This document shows, in pieces, positions 8,757 through 16,781 of a DNA stretch of 63,710 bases. A program made the translations under genes and the position numbers. How positions within the stretch are numbered: position 1 is the stretch's first letter; each line of letters begins with the position of its first letter. The DNA is taken from contig NZ_JABMCC010000117.1 in assembly GCF_013359905.1 (NCBI RefSeq), positions 1 through 63,710 of the forward strand, in the 5' to 3' direction. The notes beneath the pieces are model-generated. The model searched no databases. It was not told the origin of the DNA and saw only the letters and a program-made list of their open reading frames with translations. Origin of the DNA: Paenibacillus taichungensis. Its GTDB lineage: Bacteria; Bacillota; Bacilli; Paenibacillales; Paenibacillaceae.

Positions 8757-8781
8757 ACTTAATTAAAGGAAGGCCGTTCAA

Positions 8782-9100
8782 CTGGGTGCAATAACACTAA
8801 CAAAAGAAACATTTCTTAATGAAATTCAATCAGGGGTAACGTTGGTTGATTCCTGGGCACCTTGGTGTGGTCCGTGTAAAATACAGCTTCCGATCGTTGA
8901 GGAATTAGCTGGCGAGTTGAAGGGCCAAGCAACATTGCTAAAATCAATGTCGAGGAAGAAACCGAACTTGCCTCGCCATTTGACATTAGAAGCATTCCTA
9001 CACTTCTTTTGTTTAAAAAAGGTTAATTAGTGGACACGATGGTGCGCATTAACCAAAAAACACACTCAAAGAAAAAATTGTGAAACTGACAGGAGAATAA
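8782..9100 (+). pseudogene. Thioredoxin (WCGPC) gene, frameshifted and start-less
   Basis: The sequence aligns along its length with the intact thioredoxin at 24865: 'GVTLVDSWAPWCGPCKIQLPIVEELAGEL' is intact, then a frameshift near 8940 moves the '...NVEEETELA' part and later 'VDTMV..NQK' to other frames, ending in 'KIVKLTGE' with TAA at 9098-9100. The start codon position is CTG instead of ATG, although the ribosome site GGAAGG remains. The gene is dead, but the promoter and operator in front remain perfect and can still serve the downstream ArsR-rhodanese gene. Confidence 0.8.
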
Positions 9101-9169
9101 AACGAATTAAATAGATTAAAAATCGGTAATGCTTTGATTTTTAATAATCTTTGGAAAGAAGGGTCTATT

Positions 9170-9826
9170 ATGCTATCCCATTCGGAAGCGTCTATTAAAG
9201 AAAGACTGTATCAGCAGTATGCCCGGATCGGGAAATGTTTGTCCAGTGACAAACGGCTCGAACTCCTGGATTTACTTTCAAACGGTCCTAAATCAGTTGA
9301 AATCTTGGCACAACAGACGGGTATGAGTGTTGCTAACGTATCACGGCATCTTCAGGTTATGTTGGACTCGAGATTAGTCAAATTTCGAAAAGAGGGAACC
9401 TACGCCATCTATAACCTGGGAGATCCCGTTGTGTCCGAGTTTTTAATGGTCTTATGGAAGCTTTGTGAGAACAGGCTATCCGATATACCACGGATTAAAG
9501 AAGATCTGTTACAACAATATGAAGGTATGCAGACGATTGCAAAAGAAGAATTACTAGAAAGAATGGCTGCAAACAAAATTGTTGTTCTGGATATTCGGCC
9601 TAAAGACGAATATGAAGCAGGGCATATTGAAGGTGCAATCTCGGTACCGTTGGAGGAACTCGATACGTACCTTCAGACCCTGCCTTCGCATATCGAACTT
9701 GCAGCCTATTGTCGGGGCCCATACTGCGTGAATACAACGGAAGCTGTGGAACGCATACTGAAGAAGGGCTTTACTGCTTATCGAATTGATGAAGGGGTGC
9801 ACGCGTGGAATTTGAAGCATGTGTGA
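9170..9826 (+). CDS. ArsR-family regulator fused to a rhodanese domain (copy 1)
   Basis: 218 residues from ATG 9170 (AGAAGGG upstream; the TTG at 9134 is a weaker choice). Residues about 10-100 are an ArsR winged helix: 'CLSSDKRLELLDLLSNGPKSVEILAQQTGMSVANVSRHLQ' with the recognition helix and the wing 'RKEGTYAIYNL'. Residues about 130-215 are a rhodanese domain ('VVLDIRPKDEYEAGHIEGAISVPL') with an active-site loop C181-R-G-P-Y-C186 holding two Cys. Such fusions join a sulfur-transfer site to a DNA-binding switch, so persulfide or thiol-reactive compounds are plausible signals (inference). It lies downstream of site 1 and probably represses the ATTCAAT-N6-ATTGAAT regulon. Copies are at 14584 (minus strand) and 28483 (broken). 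Confidence 0.9.
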   Translation: MLSHSEASIKERLYQQYARIGKCLSSDKRLELLDLLSNGPKSVEILAQQTGMSVANVSRHLQVMLDSRLVKFRKEGTYAIYNLGDPVVSEFLMVLWKLCENRLSDIPRIKEDLLQQYEGMQTIAKEELLERMAANKIVVLDIRPKDEYEAGHIEGAISVPLEELDTYLQTLPSHIELAAYCRGPYCVNTTEAVERILKKGFTAYRIDEGVHAWNLKHV

Positions 9827-9984
9827 TTATCGGTACAGATAATAGAAGAAGAGTCCAGCATGAGGTAAAGAGATGCTTCAATAAGAGGTAGGCATACCTA
9901 ACCTCTGCGTTCAATTAGATTTATGCCTCAGTATTAGAACCATCACAAGGTTTTGAAATTCTGCAGGTAAGCAAAAACCCAAAC

Positions 9985-10031
9985 TTGACTTAGGGAATAG
10001 TCCGTTTTATTATTCAATTATTAGTTTGAAT
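9985..10031 (+). promoter_or_regulatory. Promoter with operator palindrome, site 2
   Basis: TTGACT (9985-9990), 17-base spacer, TATTAT (10008-10013); operator ATTCAAT-TATTAG-TTTGAAT at 10012-10031. It is followed by remnants of an MFS gene and a thioredoxin, then live genes from 10692. Confidence 0.75.
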
Positions 10032-10059
10032 AATAAAACAGGAGAATGGAACTTGTATA

Positions 10060-10261
10060 TGTCGGTTATTTTAGGATTAGGTCCTGCAGGAATGAACGCT
10101 TTTTATCAAGGGACCTTCAACATCACAAATGAACTGTCAAACCAAGAAAATGAAAACAATTTTAACACTTGCTTATAAATCGGTGGTGCGATTTCCCTAG
10201 CGATTATTACAGCAGGTCTTATCAGTTCGCTTGAATATTTAAATATAAATGAGGAGGATTA
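10060..10261 (+). pseudogene. MFS transporter remnant with large internal deletions
   Basis: AGGAGA precedes ATG 10060. The short frame 'MSVILGLGPAGMNAFYQG' runs into 'TCL', a TAA, then 'IGGAISLAIITAGLISSLEYL'. The last piece matches the C-terminal region of the intact MFS pump at 29724 ('LQIGGAISLAVITAV'). Only tens of codons remain of about 470. Confidence 0.6.
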
Positions 10262-10303
10262 AATAGGGGGGCTGTATCTATAAAAATGTAAACTTTTGAA
10301 ACA

Positions 10304-10545
10304 AATATGACGTTAGTCGATTTTTGGGATCAAACTTCCGATTGTAGATGAGCTGACGGATGAGTTAGCAGGTCAAGCAACAGTTGGTAAAGTTAACGTT
10401 GATGATGAACCACAATTGGCTGGAAAGTATGGAGTTAGAAGTATCCCTACACTACTGTTATTTAAGATGGTAGATTGGCAGAGACCATGATTACCATGAT
10501 TGGAGTTACTCCATAAGATAGCCTTAGAGAAAAAAAATCTGGGAT
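10304..10545 (+). pseudogene. Thioredoxin gene lacking the CGPC active site
   Basis: The frame reads 'MTLVDFW', then directly 'IKLPIVDELTDELAGQATVGKVNVDDEPQLAGKYGVRSIPTLLLF'. Compared with the copies at 8782 and 24865, the APWCGPC segment between them is missing and the reading frame shifts there. The 3' end is also out of frame ('MVDWQRP' stop). A thioredoxin without its Cys pair cannot do dithiol exchange. Confidence 0.8.
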
Positions 10546-10691
10546 TGATAAATAATTTGCATTCATTATTTTATTTGTCAAATGAAGGATGGAGTAGATG
10601 ATGAATAAATTAAAATCCCCCCTCATTTTCTTTGAAGGAAGATGCATCACTCAACTTTCAGGTTGCTTTGAACAACTGGAGGCAATAATTG

Positions 10692-11144
10692 ATGTTTAGT
10701 ATATTATTAGCATTTCTGCTGATTTACTGGCTTATCCAACATCTTCGGTTCCTACGAAGTGTTACAGTGTTATCTTTAAAATCAAACCAAAAGCAGTTTT
10801 CTGATGCTATTAAATGGCTTGATATTAGAGATGTATCCGACTTTGATAAAGAGCATGTTCCCGAATCCATTAATATATCCTTAGGTCGATTACCTTTTCT
10901 TTGGCAAAAGGAACTATCACAAGACGACTGTGTAGTCATATTAAGCGATCAATATTTAAAAGGAAAAAAGGCGACACGTATTTTACAAAAGAATGGATTT
11001 CATCACTTATATTTAGTAATAGGCCCAGTTTCTCAGCTAGTCGATTGGGTTCATATAAGTTCTTCAGAAGAACCTGATATTGAAAATTATGGGACCTGTA
11101 GACATACAGCTCCCTTTACCACATACAGTAAGGCAGGTGATTAG
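10692..11144 (+). CDS. Membrane-anchored rhodanese-like protein without catalytic Cys
   Basis: 150 residues from ATG 10692, with GGAGG 9 bases upstream. A hydrophobic N-terminal helix (about residues 3-20, 'FSILLAFLLIYWLI') anchors a rhodanese fold: 'KWLDIRDVSDFDKEHVPESINISL' and the C-terminal 'ATRILQKNGFHHLYLVIGPV'. At the active-site loop the sequence is 'VVILSDQYLKGKKA', with Ser where rhodaneses have the sulfur-carrying Cys, so sulfurtransferase activity is unlikely. A Cys-containing tail follows ('NYGTCRHT'). Its stop is two bases before the thioredoxin-like gene, so the two are co-expressed; a binding or regulatory role at the membrane is possible. Confidence 0.75.
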   Translation: MFSILLAFLLIYWLIQHLRFLRSVTVLSLKSNQKQFSDAIKWLDIRDVSDFDKEHVPESINISLGRLPFLWQKELSQDDCVVILSDQYLKGKKATRILQKNGFHHLYLVIGPVSQLVDWVHISSSEEPDIENYGTCRHTAPFTTYSKAGD

Positions 11145-11146
11145 AG

Positions 11147-11485
11147 ATGAATGTCCAAGAAATAACTTCTATAAAAGAAATAGATACGTTTATTCAAAAT
11201 AATCGAATGAGCATGTTATATGTTTCGCAAGAGAATTGTAATGTATGCCATGCTATTTATCCTAAACTAAAAGAGTTGGTCAGTCAGTATCCAGAAATAA
11301 AACTTGCGCATATTGATGCTAGAAAGGTAAAAGAGGTTGCAGGAAAGTTTTTGATTTTTACAGTTCCCACGATTATGTTGTTTCAGGGTCAGCAAGAATA
11401 TCTACGCGAAGATCGCTTTGTTCAATTTGCACAATTAGAGCTAGGATTACAACAACTATACAATGCGATGTACCCAACGGATTAA
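11147..11485 (+). CDS. Thioredoxin-like protein (CNVC)
   Basis: 112 residues from ATG 11147, coupled to the preceding rhodanese-like gene. The thioredoxin fold is indicated by 'MLYVSQENCNVCHAIYPKLKEL' with a CxxC pair at about residues 32-35 (Glu-Asn in place of the usual Trp before it) and 'FLIFTVPTIMLFQGQQEYLRE' with the cis-Pro. Bacillus YdfQ/YtpP-type thioredoxin-like proteins have this shape. Its partner may be the membrane rhodanese-like protein. It lies in the transcription unit that starts at operator site 2. Confidence 0.82.
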   Translation: MNVQEITSIKEIDTFIQNNRMSMLYVSQENCNVCHAIYPKLKELVSQYPEIKLAHIDARKVKEVAGKFLIFTVPTIMLFQGQQEYLREDRFVQFAQLELGLQQLYNAMYPTD

Positions 11486-11589
11486 CAAAGAGTATGAAAT
11501 ATGACCTTAGTTCAATTTAGTTATCCTGTGTACCAAGGTTCAGTTTTGTCACGATATCTAAAATTTTTCTAAATGAATGGAGTACAGAA

Positions 11590-12684
11590 ATGGAACATCC
11601 GGTGATTATTATTGGTGCGGGTTTAAGTGGTTTGCGAGCTGCCACTTTACTTACAGCACAAGGTATTGATTGTAAGATTTTGGATTCAAGAAGCAGAATT
11701 GGTGGTAGGGCTTTAAGTAGTTTGAATCCAGATGAACCTGAGCTGGGGAAATTCGATCTTGGACCCACATGGTTCTGGCCGAGATATGAGCGTACTATTG
11801 CGAAACTTGTTCAGGAGTTGCACCTCGAAACTTTCGATCAACACACGGAGGGAGCGATGTTATTTGAGCGGTATGATAACCAGGCACCTGAACGCCATAT
11901 CCTTCCGGCTCACTCCCTGGAGAGATCTGTGCGATTTACAGGTGGCGTGCAATCTTTAATTGACGCATTGGCCCGTAAATTACCCTCTAATCTCTTTGAA
12001 TTAGAAACACGTGTAACCACAATTAAATTAAACGATCAAAGATCCATCATTATAAGTGCAGATCTTGCAGATGGAAAAACAAAAGATTTTATGGCTCGTG
12101 CTGTTATTCTGGCGCTCCCGCCTCGTCTTGTTGCACGAGATATGACTTTTATCCCTACATTCTCTCCCGAAATGAACCTAAACCTAACCAACAAACCAAC
12201 CTGGATGGCGGGACAAGCCAAAGCTATTGTTGTCTACGACGATCCTTTTTGGAGAAAAGATGGACTTTCGGGATTTGCATCAAGTTGGGTGGGCCCTTTG
12301 CAGGAAATTCATGATGCATCTCCCCATACAGGTTCAGGTGCATTATTTGGTTTCTTTGGAATGTTACCGAAAGACCGCCAGCAGTTAGGGGAAAAGCAGG
12401 TTTTAGAGCAGGTGAAGGAACAATTAATTAGGCTTTTCGGCTCTCAGGCAAAAAAAGTAAGGACTATTCTTTATAAAGATTGGTCTGTCGATTTGGATAC
12501 AGCTATTTCTGAGGATAGCATTCAACTTCAAAATTTCCCTAATTATGGTGAAATACCTGTAGTTGGTGAATGGGAAAACAAAATTGTATTCGCTGGGACG
12601 GAAACAAATTCAGAGTTTGGTGGGCATCTGGAAGGCGCCCTTCAGTCGGCTGAACTTGCAGTATCCACAATCGTAAATCGGTGA
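11590..12684 (+). CDS. FAD-dependent amine-oxidase-type flavoprotein (copy 1)
   Basis: 364 residues from ATG 11590. The N-terminal dinucleotide motif 'VIIIGAGLSGLRAATLL' and the following 'SRIGGRALS' bind FAD, and the C-terminal 'IVFAGTETNSEFGGHLEGALQSAE' is the FAD-contacting end of the monoamine oxidase/phytoene desaturase superfamily. At 364 residues it is short for the family (often 430-500), with a compact substrate domain. The substrate is unknown. A paralogue (about the same length) is at 26192, and only the C-terminal end of a third is left at 29329. In both complete cases it sits beside an SDR copy, suggesting that the two act on one pathway. Confidence 0.85.
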   Translation: MEHPVIIIGAGLSGLRAATLLTAQGIDCKILDSRSRIGGRALSSLNPDEPELGKFDLGPTWFWPRYERTIAKLVQELHLETFDQHTEGAMLFERYDNQAPERHILPAHSLERSVRFTGGVQSLIDALARKLPSNLFELETRVTTIKLNDQRSIIISADLADGKTKDFMARAVILALPPRLVARDMTFIPTFSPEMNLNLTNKPTWMAGQAKAIVVYDDPFWRKDGLSGFASSWVGPLQEIHDASPHTGSGALFGFFGMLPKDRQQLGEKQVLEQVKEQLIRLFGSQAKKVRTILYKDWSVDLDTAISEDSIQLQNFPNYGEIPVVGEWENKIVFAGTETNSEFGGHLEGALQSAELAVSTIVNR

Positions 12685-12818
12685 ATAAATGAAGGTTATG
12701 GTCTCAGTAATCGAATGCATCTACACTCCAAATGCAAAATCGGCAATGACAATCGCTTGGTGTTGTTGGTTTTGTAGTGATGTAATGCCCATGCCTTAAT
12801 TAATGATTATAAATAATC

Positions 12819-12847
12819 TTGACATTCTACCTTCTAGTAGGTAGAAT
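12819..12847 (+). promoter_or_regulatory. SDR copy 2 promoter with TetR-type operator
   Basis: TTGACA (12819-12824), 17-base spacer, TAGAAT (12842-12847). The spacer and -10 are filled by ATTCTACCT-N6-AGGTAGAAT (12824-12847), a perfect 9+9 palindrome around TCTAGT. The same core recurs at 17761 and 25274; the gene for a TetR regulator starts at 13785. Confidence 0.85.
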
Positions 12848-12908
12848 TGAATTAATCCAGTAAGACACTTCTGGAATTAAAATAAAATGGATAAAGGAGA
12901 TCTACACA

Positions 12909-13679
12909 ATGAAATTTGAAAATAAAACAGTAATCGTCACTGGCGGAGGAACAGGTATTGGCAAGAAAACAGCACAACGATTTTTTGAAGAAGGCGCAAA
13001 CGTGATCATCAACGGCCGCCGGGAAGATGTATTGAATCAAACTGCTTTGGAAATTGACCCTTCAGGTAAAAGAGTGCTGGCCGTATCCGGTGATATTAGT
13101 TTGCCTGAAACCTCGAAGAAACTGGTTCAGGCTGCTGTGGAAGCATTTGGCGGAGTTGATGTTCTTGTGAACAACACAGGTAAGTTTGTTCCAGCCCCTA
13201 TGCTTGAGCACACACCTGAAGATTTGCAATCCTACTTGGATACGATCGTGAAGGGAACGTTCTATCCATCCCAAGCTGTTGTTCCGGAAATGAAAAAAAG
13301 AGGAGGAGGGGCTATCGTAAATACAGGTTCAATGTGGGCACTCCAAGCGGTTGAATCGACGCCTTCTTCTGCTTATTCCGCTGCAATGGCAGGACGCCAC
13401 GCTTTAACTCGCAACATGGCCGTGGAGCTCGCTGGAGATAACATCCGGGTAAATGCTGTTGCACCTGCTGTAGTTGAAACACCAATCTACAACAGCTTTA
13501 TGACAGAGAAAGAAGTAGCTGAAGTGCTACCAACCTTTAATGCATTCCATCCGATTGGACGTAACGGAACGCCTGCAGACGTAGCAGAAGCCATTTTGTT
13601 CCTTGCCAGTGACTCGGCTACTTGGGTAACAGGTATCGTAATGCCATTAGATGGCGGAGTTACAGCACGCTTGAGATAA
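12909..13679 (+). CDS. SDR-family protein with Met in place of catalytic Lys (copy 2)
   Basis: 256 residues from ATG 12909 (AAGGAG upstream). It is nearly the same as the products at 7835 and 25323 along the whole length, with TGGGTGIG, NNTG and the catalytic Ser, and again Y156-S-A-A-M160 instead of YxxxK. The change is therefore fixed in all three copies rather than a random mutation. Under its own promoter with a TetR-type operator, and followed by a terminator and the TetR gene, this copy looks like the core target of that regulator. Substrate unknown; the neighbouring flavoprotein may act with it. Confidence 0.88.
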   Translation: MKFENKTVIVTGGGTGIGKKTAQRFFEEGANVIINGRREDVLNQTALEIDPSGKRVLAVSGDISLPETSKKLVQAAVEAFGGVDVLVNNTGKFVPAPMLEHTPEDLQSYLDTIVKGTFYPSQAVVPEMKKRGGGAIVNTGSMWALQAVESTPSSAYSAAMAGRHALTRNMAVELAGDNIRVNAVAPAVVETPIYNSFMTEKEVAEVLPTFNAFHPIGRNGTPADVAEAILFLASDSATWVTGIVMPLDGGVTARLR

Positions 13680-13691
13680 GGCGTTTCTTAT

Positions 13692-13725
13692 GGGTCAGTC
13701 ACATCATGTGATTGGCCCTTTCTTA
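13692..13725 (+). terminator. Terminator after SDR copy 2
   Basis: GGGTCAGTCACA, short loop, TGTGATTGGCCC, then TTTCTT. The stem resembles those after SDR copies 1 and 3. Confidence 0.75.
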
Positions 13726-13737
13726 AACTGTAAAAAG

Positions 13738-13785
13738 GAGGTAGCTACCTTGACAGTATATTTACTGAATGGTAGATTGCTTTTA
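13738..13785 (+). promoter_or_regulatory. tetR promoter, autoregulatory box and likely leaderless start
   Basis: AGGTAGCTACCT (13740-13751 region) has the same half sites as the operators at 12824 and 17757 but inverted and without spacer; it overlaps TTGACA (13750-13755). With a 17-base spacer the -10 is TAGATT (13773-13778). The ATG starts at 13785, seven bases after the -10, so transcription would begin at or next to the start codon. Confidence 0.6.
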
Positions 13786-14363
13786 TGAATACAAAAAAAA
13801 ACACAATGCAAGATATTATGGATGTTGGGCTAACATTAGTCCAGGAAAGAGGCTATAACGGTTTTAGTTATGCAGATATTGCGGAAGCTATCGGTATTCG
13901 CAAAGCAAGTATCCATTATCACTTTCCCACTAAACAAGATTTAGTACAGGCTGTCCTTCTCCGATACCGCAAAGATTTTGTGGGCAGGCTTCAGGAAGTT
14001 AATGAACAACCATTTAGTTCATTGAAGAAAATTCAACACTTTTTTGGGTTATATCGAGAAACGTTGGAGAATAACACCAAGCTTTGTTTATGTTCAATGA
14101 TGGCAGCCGAATTAAATTCTTTTCCACTGGAGATCCGCGAGGAACTTAATTTATTTTTTGATGCCAATACGGCTTGGTTAGAGCATGTTCTTGATGAAGG
14201 AAAGCAATCTGGAGCATTCACTTTTTCTAATGAGGCACTTGAACAAGCCAAAACCCTTATTGCATTCGTTCAGGGGGCGCAGTTACTATCTAGATCCTCA
14301 GGTGATATTGGGTATTATGACTCGCTCGTTACGAACTACATGTCGATTCTGCGCATGGGCTAA
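13785..14363 (+). CDS. TetR-family transcriptional regulator
   Basis: 192 residues from ATG 13785. The helix-turn-helix is clear: 'YNGFSYADIAEAIGIRKASIHYHFPTKQDLVQAVL' at about residues 25-60. The C-terminal ligand domain contains Cys residues in 'NTKLCLCSMMAAEL' (about residues 100-106), as in the YxaF/LmrA-like TetR group. A thiol-based signal is possible but unproven. No ribosome site precedes the ATG, and the promoter places the start at the 5' end of the message. Its likely operators are CTACCT-N6-AGGTAG boxes before SDR copy 2, an OsmC-like gene and SDR copy 3. Confidence 0.88.
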   Translation: MNTKKNTMQDIMDVGLTLVQERGYNGFSYADIAEAIGIRKASIHYHFPTKQDLVQAVLLRYRKDFVGRLQEVNEQPFSSLKKIQHFFGLYRETLENNTKLCLCSMMAAELNSFPLEIREELNLFFDANTAWLEHVLDEGKQSGAFTFSNEALEQAKTLIAFVQGAQLLSRSSGDIGYYDSLVTNYMSILRMG

Positions 14364-14381
14364 TCTTTTATTCAAAGAATA

Positions 14382-14412
14382 GAACTTGTTCGAAATGAAC
14401 AGGTTGTTTTTT
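14382..14412 (+). terminator. Terminator after tetR
   Basis: AACTTGTTC, loop GAAAT, GAACAGGTT, then GTTTTTT. Confidence 0.7.
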
Positions 14413-14452
14413 AGGTGAATCCCTGCTGAGTGCGCTGCAATGGGTATACAGT

Positions 14453-14504
14453 AAAAAGACGACTTCAAAGCCATATAAAACCGGCCACGAAGTCGTCTTT
14501 TTTT
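14453..14504. terminator. Bidirectional terminator between converging genes
   Basis: AAAAAGACGACTTC pairs with GAAGTCGTCTTTTTTT, so T-runs follow the stem on both strands. It separates tetR from the minus-strand ArsR-rhodanese gene. Confidence 0.8.
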
Positions 14505-14583
14505 AGCACTGAATTTAAAAGATGAATTGTGCTTTGTCTGAATGAGTATTTTAGAATCGAAATTGAGTTCTTGGTAATCAATA

Positions 14584-15252
14584 TTAATGCAATTGAAAAT
14601 GTTCCTGCCACTCGTTTATGCCTTCCTCCATGCGATAAGCGTTGAACCCCTCAGATTGTAATTTTTGTGCTGCCAGGGCTGAATATACACATAGTGGACC
14701 TCTGCAATAGGCTATAATTTCTGCGTCTTTGGGCAGTTCACGCATCAAAACGTCTAACTTTTCCATCGGCATGGAAATTGCTCCTTCAATATGGTCCATT
14801 TCATACTCTTCTTTAGGACGTAAATCGATGAGAACCATAGAGGAATTATTAAGTTTCTCCATTACCTCATCCATCGTAAGCGTTTGGACATCATCGAGAT
14901 TGTTCAAGAAATCCTCTTTCATTCTACCGATGTCCGGAAGTTGCTTCTCACTGATTCGCCATAAGGACGAAAGAAATTCTATAATTTCAGGATCAGCCAA
15001 TGAGTAAATCACGTATGTCCCTTTTTTGGTAAATTTAACGAGTTTTGCATCGAGTAGAACCTGAAGATGACGAGATACATTCGCAATATTCATCTCAGTG
15101 CAAGTGGCTATTTTTTCTACGGTTTTAGACCCATTGGATAACACATTCAAAATTTCAAGACGCTTGTCACTGGATAAACATTTTCCAATTCTGGCTAATT
15201 GTTTATACAAATCTTCCTTAAAGATCTTTGCAGAGTTCAGCATTCCCTCCAT
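14584..15252 (-). CDS. ArsR-family regulator fused to a rhodanese domain (copy 2)
   Basis: 222 residues on the minus strand. ATG 15252 has GAGG 9 bases upstream; a TTG at 15267 is in frame. The N-terminal winged helix ('CLSSDKRLEILNVLSNGSKTVEKIATCTEMNIANVSRHLQ') carries a Cys not present in copy 1 just before the recognition helix. The rhodanese part reads 'VLIDLRPKEEYEMDHIEGAISM' with the loop C-R-G-P-L-C. It is complete and so, with copy 1, one of two live candidates for the regulator of the ATTCAAT-N6-ATTGAAT sites. No such site lies directly before its own start, so it may be expressed without feedback control. Confidence 0.9.
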   Translation of the reverse strand: MEGMLNSAKIFKEDLYKQLARIGKCLSSDKRLEILNVLSNGSKTVEKIATCTEMNIANVSRHLQVLLDAKLVKFTKKGTYVIYSLADPEIIEFLSSLWRISEKQLPDIGRMKEDFLNNLDDVQTLTMDEVMEKLNNSSMVLIDLRPKEEYEMDHIEGAISMPMEKLDVLMRELPKDAEIIAYCRGPLCVYSALAAQKLQSEGFNAYRMEEGINEWQEHFQLH

Positions 15253-15542
15253 TAAGATCAACCTCAATTCTTTTTCATATTTTAAAGAAAGAAATTCTAT
15301 TTGAATAGGTTTCTGTATAGCACTCTGCGTTCAATGATATGAACTAACTATATATTCAAAAGTTGACATTGCTAAGCAAAAAAAAGAATTTTAAGTGATT
15401 CAATTGATTACTAGAATTTTAACATGTACAGAAGCATAGTCAAGTAGAAAAAATGTAATTTGATGAAGTTACTAGGAATAGCTCGGGTTGCAAGGTGTCA
15501 ACAAATTTCATTCTGTTGAACATTAGGACATCCGGTACTGAC

Positions 15543-15589
15543 TTGACGAGCCCAAGAAGATTGTCTATAATTCAATTTATCGATTGATT
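15543..15589 (+). promoter_or_regulatory. Promoter with operator palindrome, site 3
   Basis: TTGACG (15543-15548), 17-base spacer, TATAAT (15566-15571); operator ATTCAAT-TTATCG-ATTGATT at 15570-15589. A second AT-rich dyad (GATTGATT...GATCGATAC) follows, and the same arrangement occurs at site 10 before the paralogue at 34037. Confidence 0.8.
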
Positions 15590-15641
15590 ATTTGATTTTA
15601 TTGATCGATACATGATTTAAATAACTGGAGGTGCACATCTT

Positions 15642-15929
15642 ATGCAAAAAGCTTATCTTCAAATTACATTGAAAGTGAATGTATCCGAACGCGAGGCAGC
15701 AGCTAATGTTTATACAACCTTTAAAGAGCCTTTCCTTTCCGGCATCGCTGGTGCTTTGTCAAAAGAATTACTGGTACGTGATGAAGACGTTCAAGTTCTC
15801 CACGGCTTCAGTAGTGAATCCGACGCTAAAGCCTACCTGGAAAGCGATCTATTCAACAAGGATGTCGTCGTAGGTCTGAAAGATTTGCTTCAAGCTGAAC
15901 CCGAAATTCGTATCTATAGCGCATTCTAA
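15642..15929 (+). CDS. Small conserved protein, probable dimeric alpha/beta barrel (copy 1)
   Basis: 95 residues from ATG 15642 (GGAGG upstream). The product has a beta-strand start ('KAYLQITLKV'), a helix ('EREAAANVYTTFKEPFLSGI'), 'ELLVRDEDVQVLHGF', a second helix and a final strand ('EPEIRIYSAF'), which fits the ferredoxin-like fold of antibiotic-biosynthesis-monooxygenase and YciI-like proteins. This is a fold-level guess; there is no Cys. The paralogue at 34037 differs at few positions. In both places a thioredoxin reductase, an OsmC gene and a thioredoxin gene, or remnants of them, come next. Confidence 0.75.
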   Translation: MQKAYLQITLKVNVSEREAAANVYTTFKEPFLSGIAGALSKELLVRDEDVQVLHGFSSESDAKAYLESDLFNKDVVVGLKDLLQAEPEIRIYSAF

Positions 15930-16000
15930 GTAGTAAGTATTATGTAAAAGTTGCATTTCAAAATGCAATACAACTCATACGAAAAATCAACTCTCTTGAG

Positions 16001-16036
16001 AAAGTCGACACTGCAATATTGCTTTGTCGGCTTTTT
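16001..16036 (+). terminator. Terminator after the small barrel protein (copy 1)
   Basis: GTCGACA...GCAATATTGC...TGTCGGC followed by TTTTTT. The paralogous gene at 34037 has a related terminator. Confidence 0.7.
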
Positions 16037-16049
16037 TACCAAACTTGAG

Positions 16050-16390
16050 TGGGCGTTGAACAAGTCTCCCGATGAAGTTGTTGCAGAACCAAGTGGCATG
16101 ACCAGATTGAAAGTCCGAAACTATGGTCTCGGGCGAAGAGGAAATCCTCCCTGCACATGGTGTATTTGTAGCTATTGGTCACTATCCGAATACCAAATTT
16201 TTGAAAGGCCGAATTGAAACGGATAAAGACGGCTATATTGTGACCGTTCCGGGTACATCCATGGCAAACATTTTCAGGGTGTTTGCTTATGGAGATGTAC
16301 AGGATCCTCGCTATCGTCAAGCCATTACTGGTGCTGGAAGTGAAGTTATGGTAGCCATAGATAGTGAGAAGTTCATTGAGAAGGAGGAAG
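16050..16390 (+). pseudogene. Thioredoxin reductase remnant (C-terminal third)
   Basis: The sequence aligns with codons about 195-305 of the intact trxB at 34580, for example 'HGVFVAIGHYPNTKFLKG', 'DKDGYIVTVPGTSMANI' and 'DVQDPRYRQAITGAGS'. The FAD domain and the CATC active site are gone, a frameshift lies near 16120, and the FAD motif ACGD reads AYGD. It sits in the same position relative to its neighbours as the intact copy. Confidence 0.85.
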
Positions 16391-16403
16391 TGGAGGTGAA
16401 CCC

Positions 16404-16751
16404 CAGCAACACCTCATATCCTCAGCTGTCGCTTGTTATACGACGACACTGGCATACATGCTCGATCGCCAAAGGTGGTACCCGTTGCCGGATCCTTTAT
16501 GGCTAAAACGGGCAGTATAGCCAAAGGGATCATTTAAGTATCACACATCGTCCGCACGTTTTGTTGTCTTGGGGATCATCCACGATTGTCATTAGGGCAG
16601 AAGCCTTGATTCTACAAGTTGAAAAAGACTGCCATATAGGTCAAACGCTTGTAAAAGATGGTGTTCCTGTTGGCATCTAGGGTAAGTGACGATTGATTCC
16701 GGAGATGATATGACAAGCAATTATACTGAAGAACATCAACTGCAATGGTAA
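16404..16751 (+). pseudogene. OsmC-like gene remnant
   Basis: Pieces in different frames match the intact OsmC at 35557: 'QQHLISSAVACYTTTLAYMLD' at the start, then 'CHIGQTLVKDGVPV', a stop, and 'GKVTIDSGDDMTSNY' to TAA 16749-16751. The N-terminal third is missing and at least two frameshifts and one stop are present. Confidence 0.8.
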
Positions 16752-16781
16752 CTAGATCATTTCTAAAAAGGAGATAATAAC

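Noticed and set aside
13738..13746. AGGAGG as a ribosome site
   Set aside because: It lies about 40 bases before the next start codon and inside the promoter; it is part of the operator palindrome.
15329..15344. GTTCA-N6-TGAAC dyad upstream of ArsR-rhodanese copy 2
   Set aside because: Arm sequence and spacing do not match the ATTCAAT-N6-ATTGAAT sites; may be chance.
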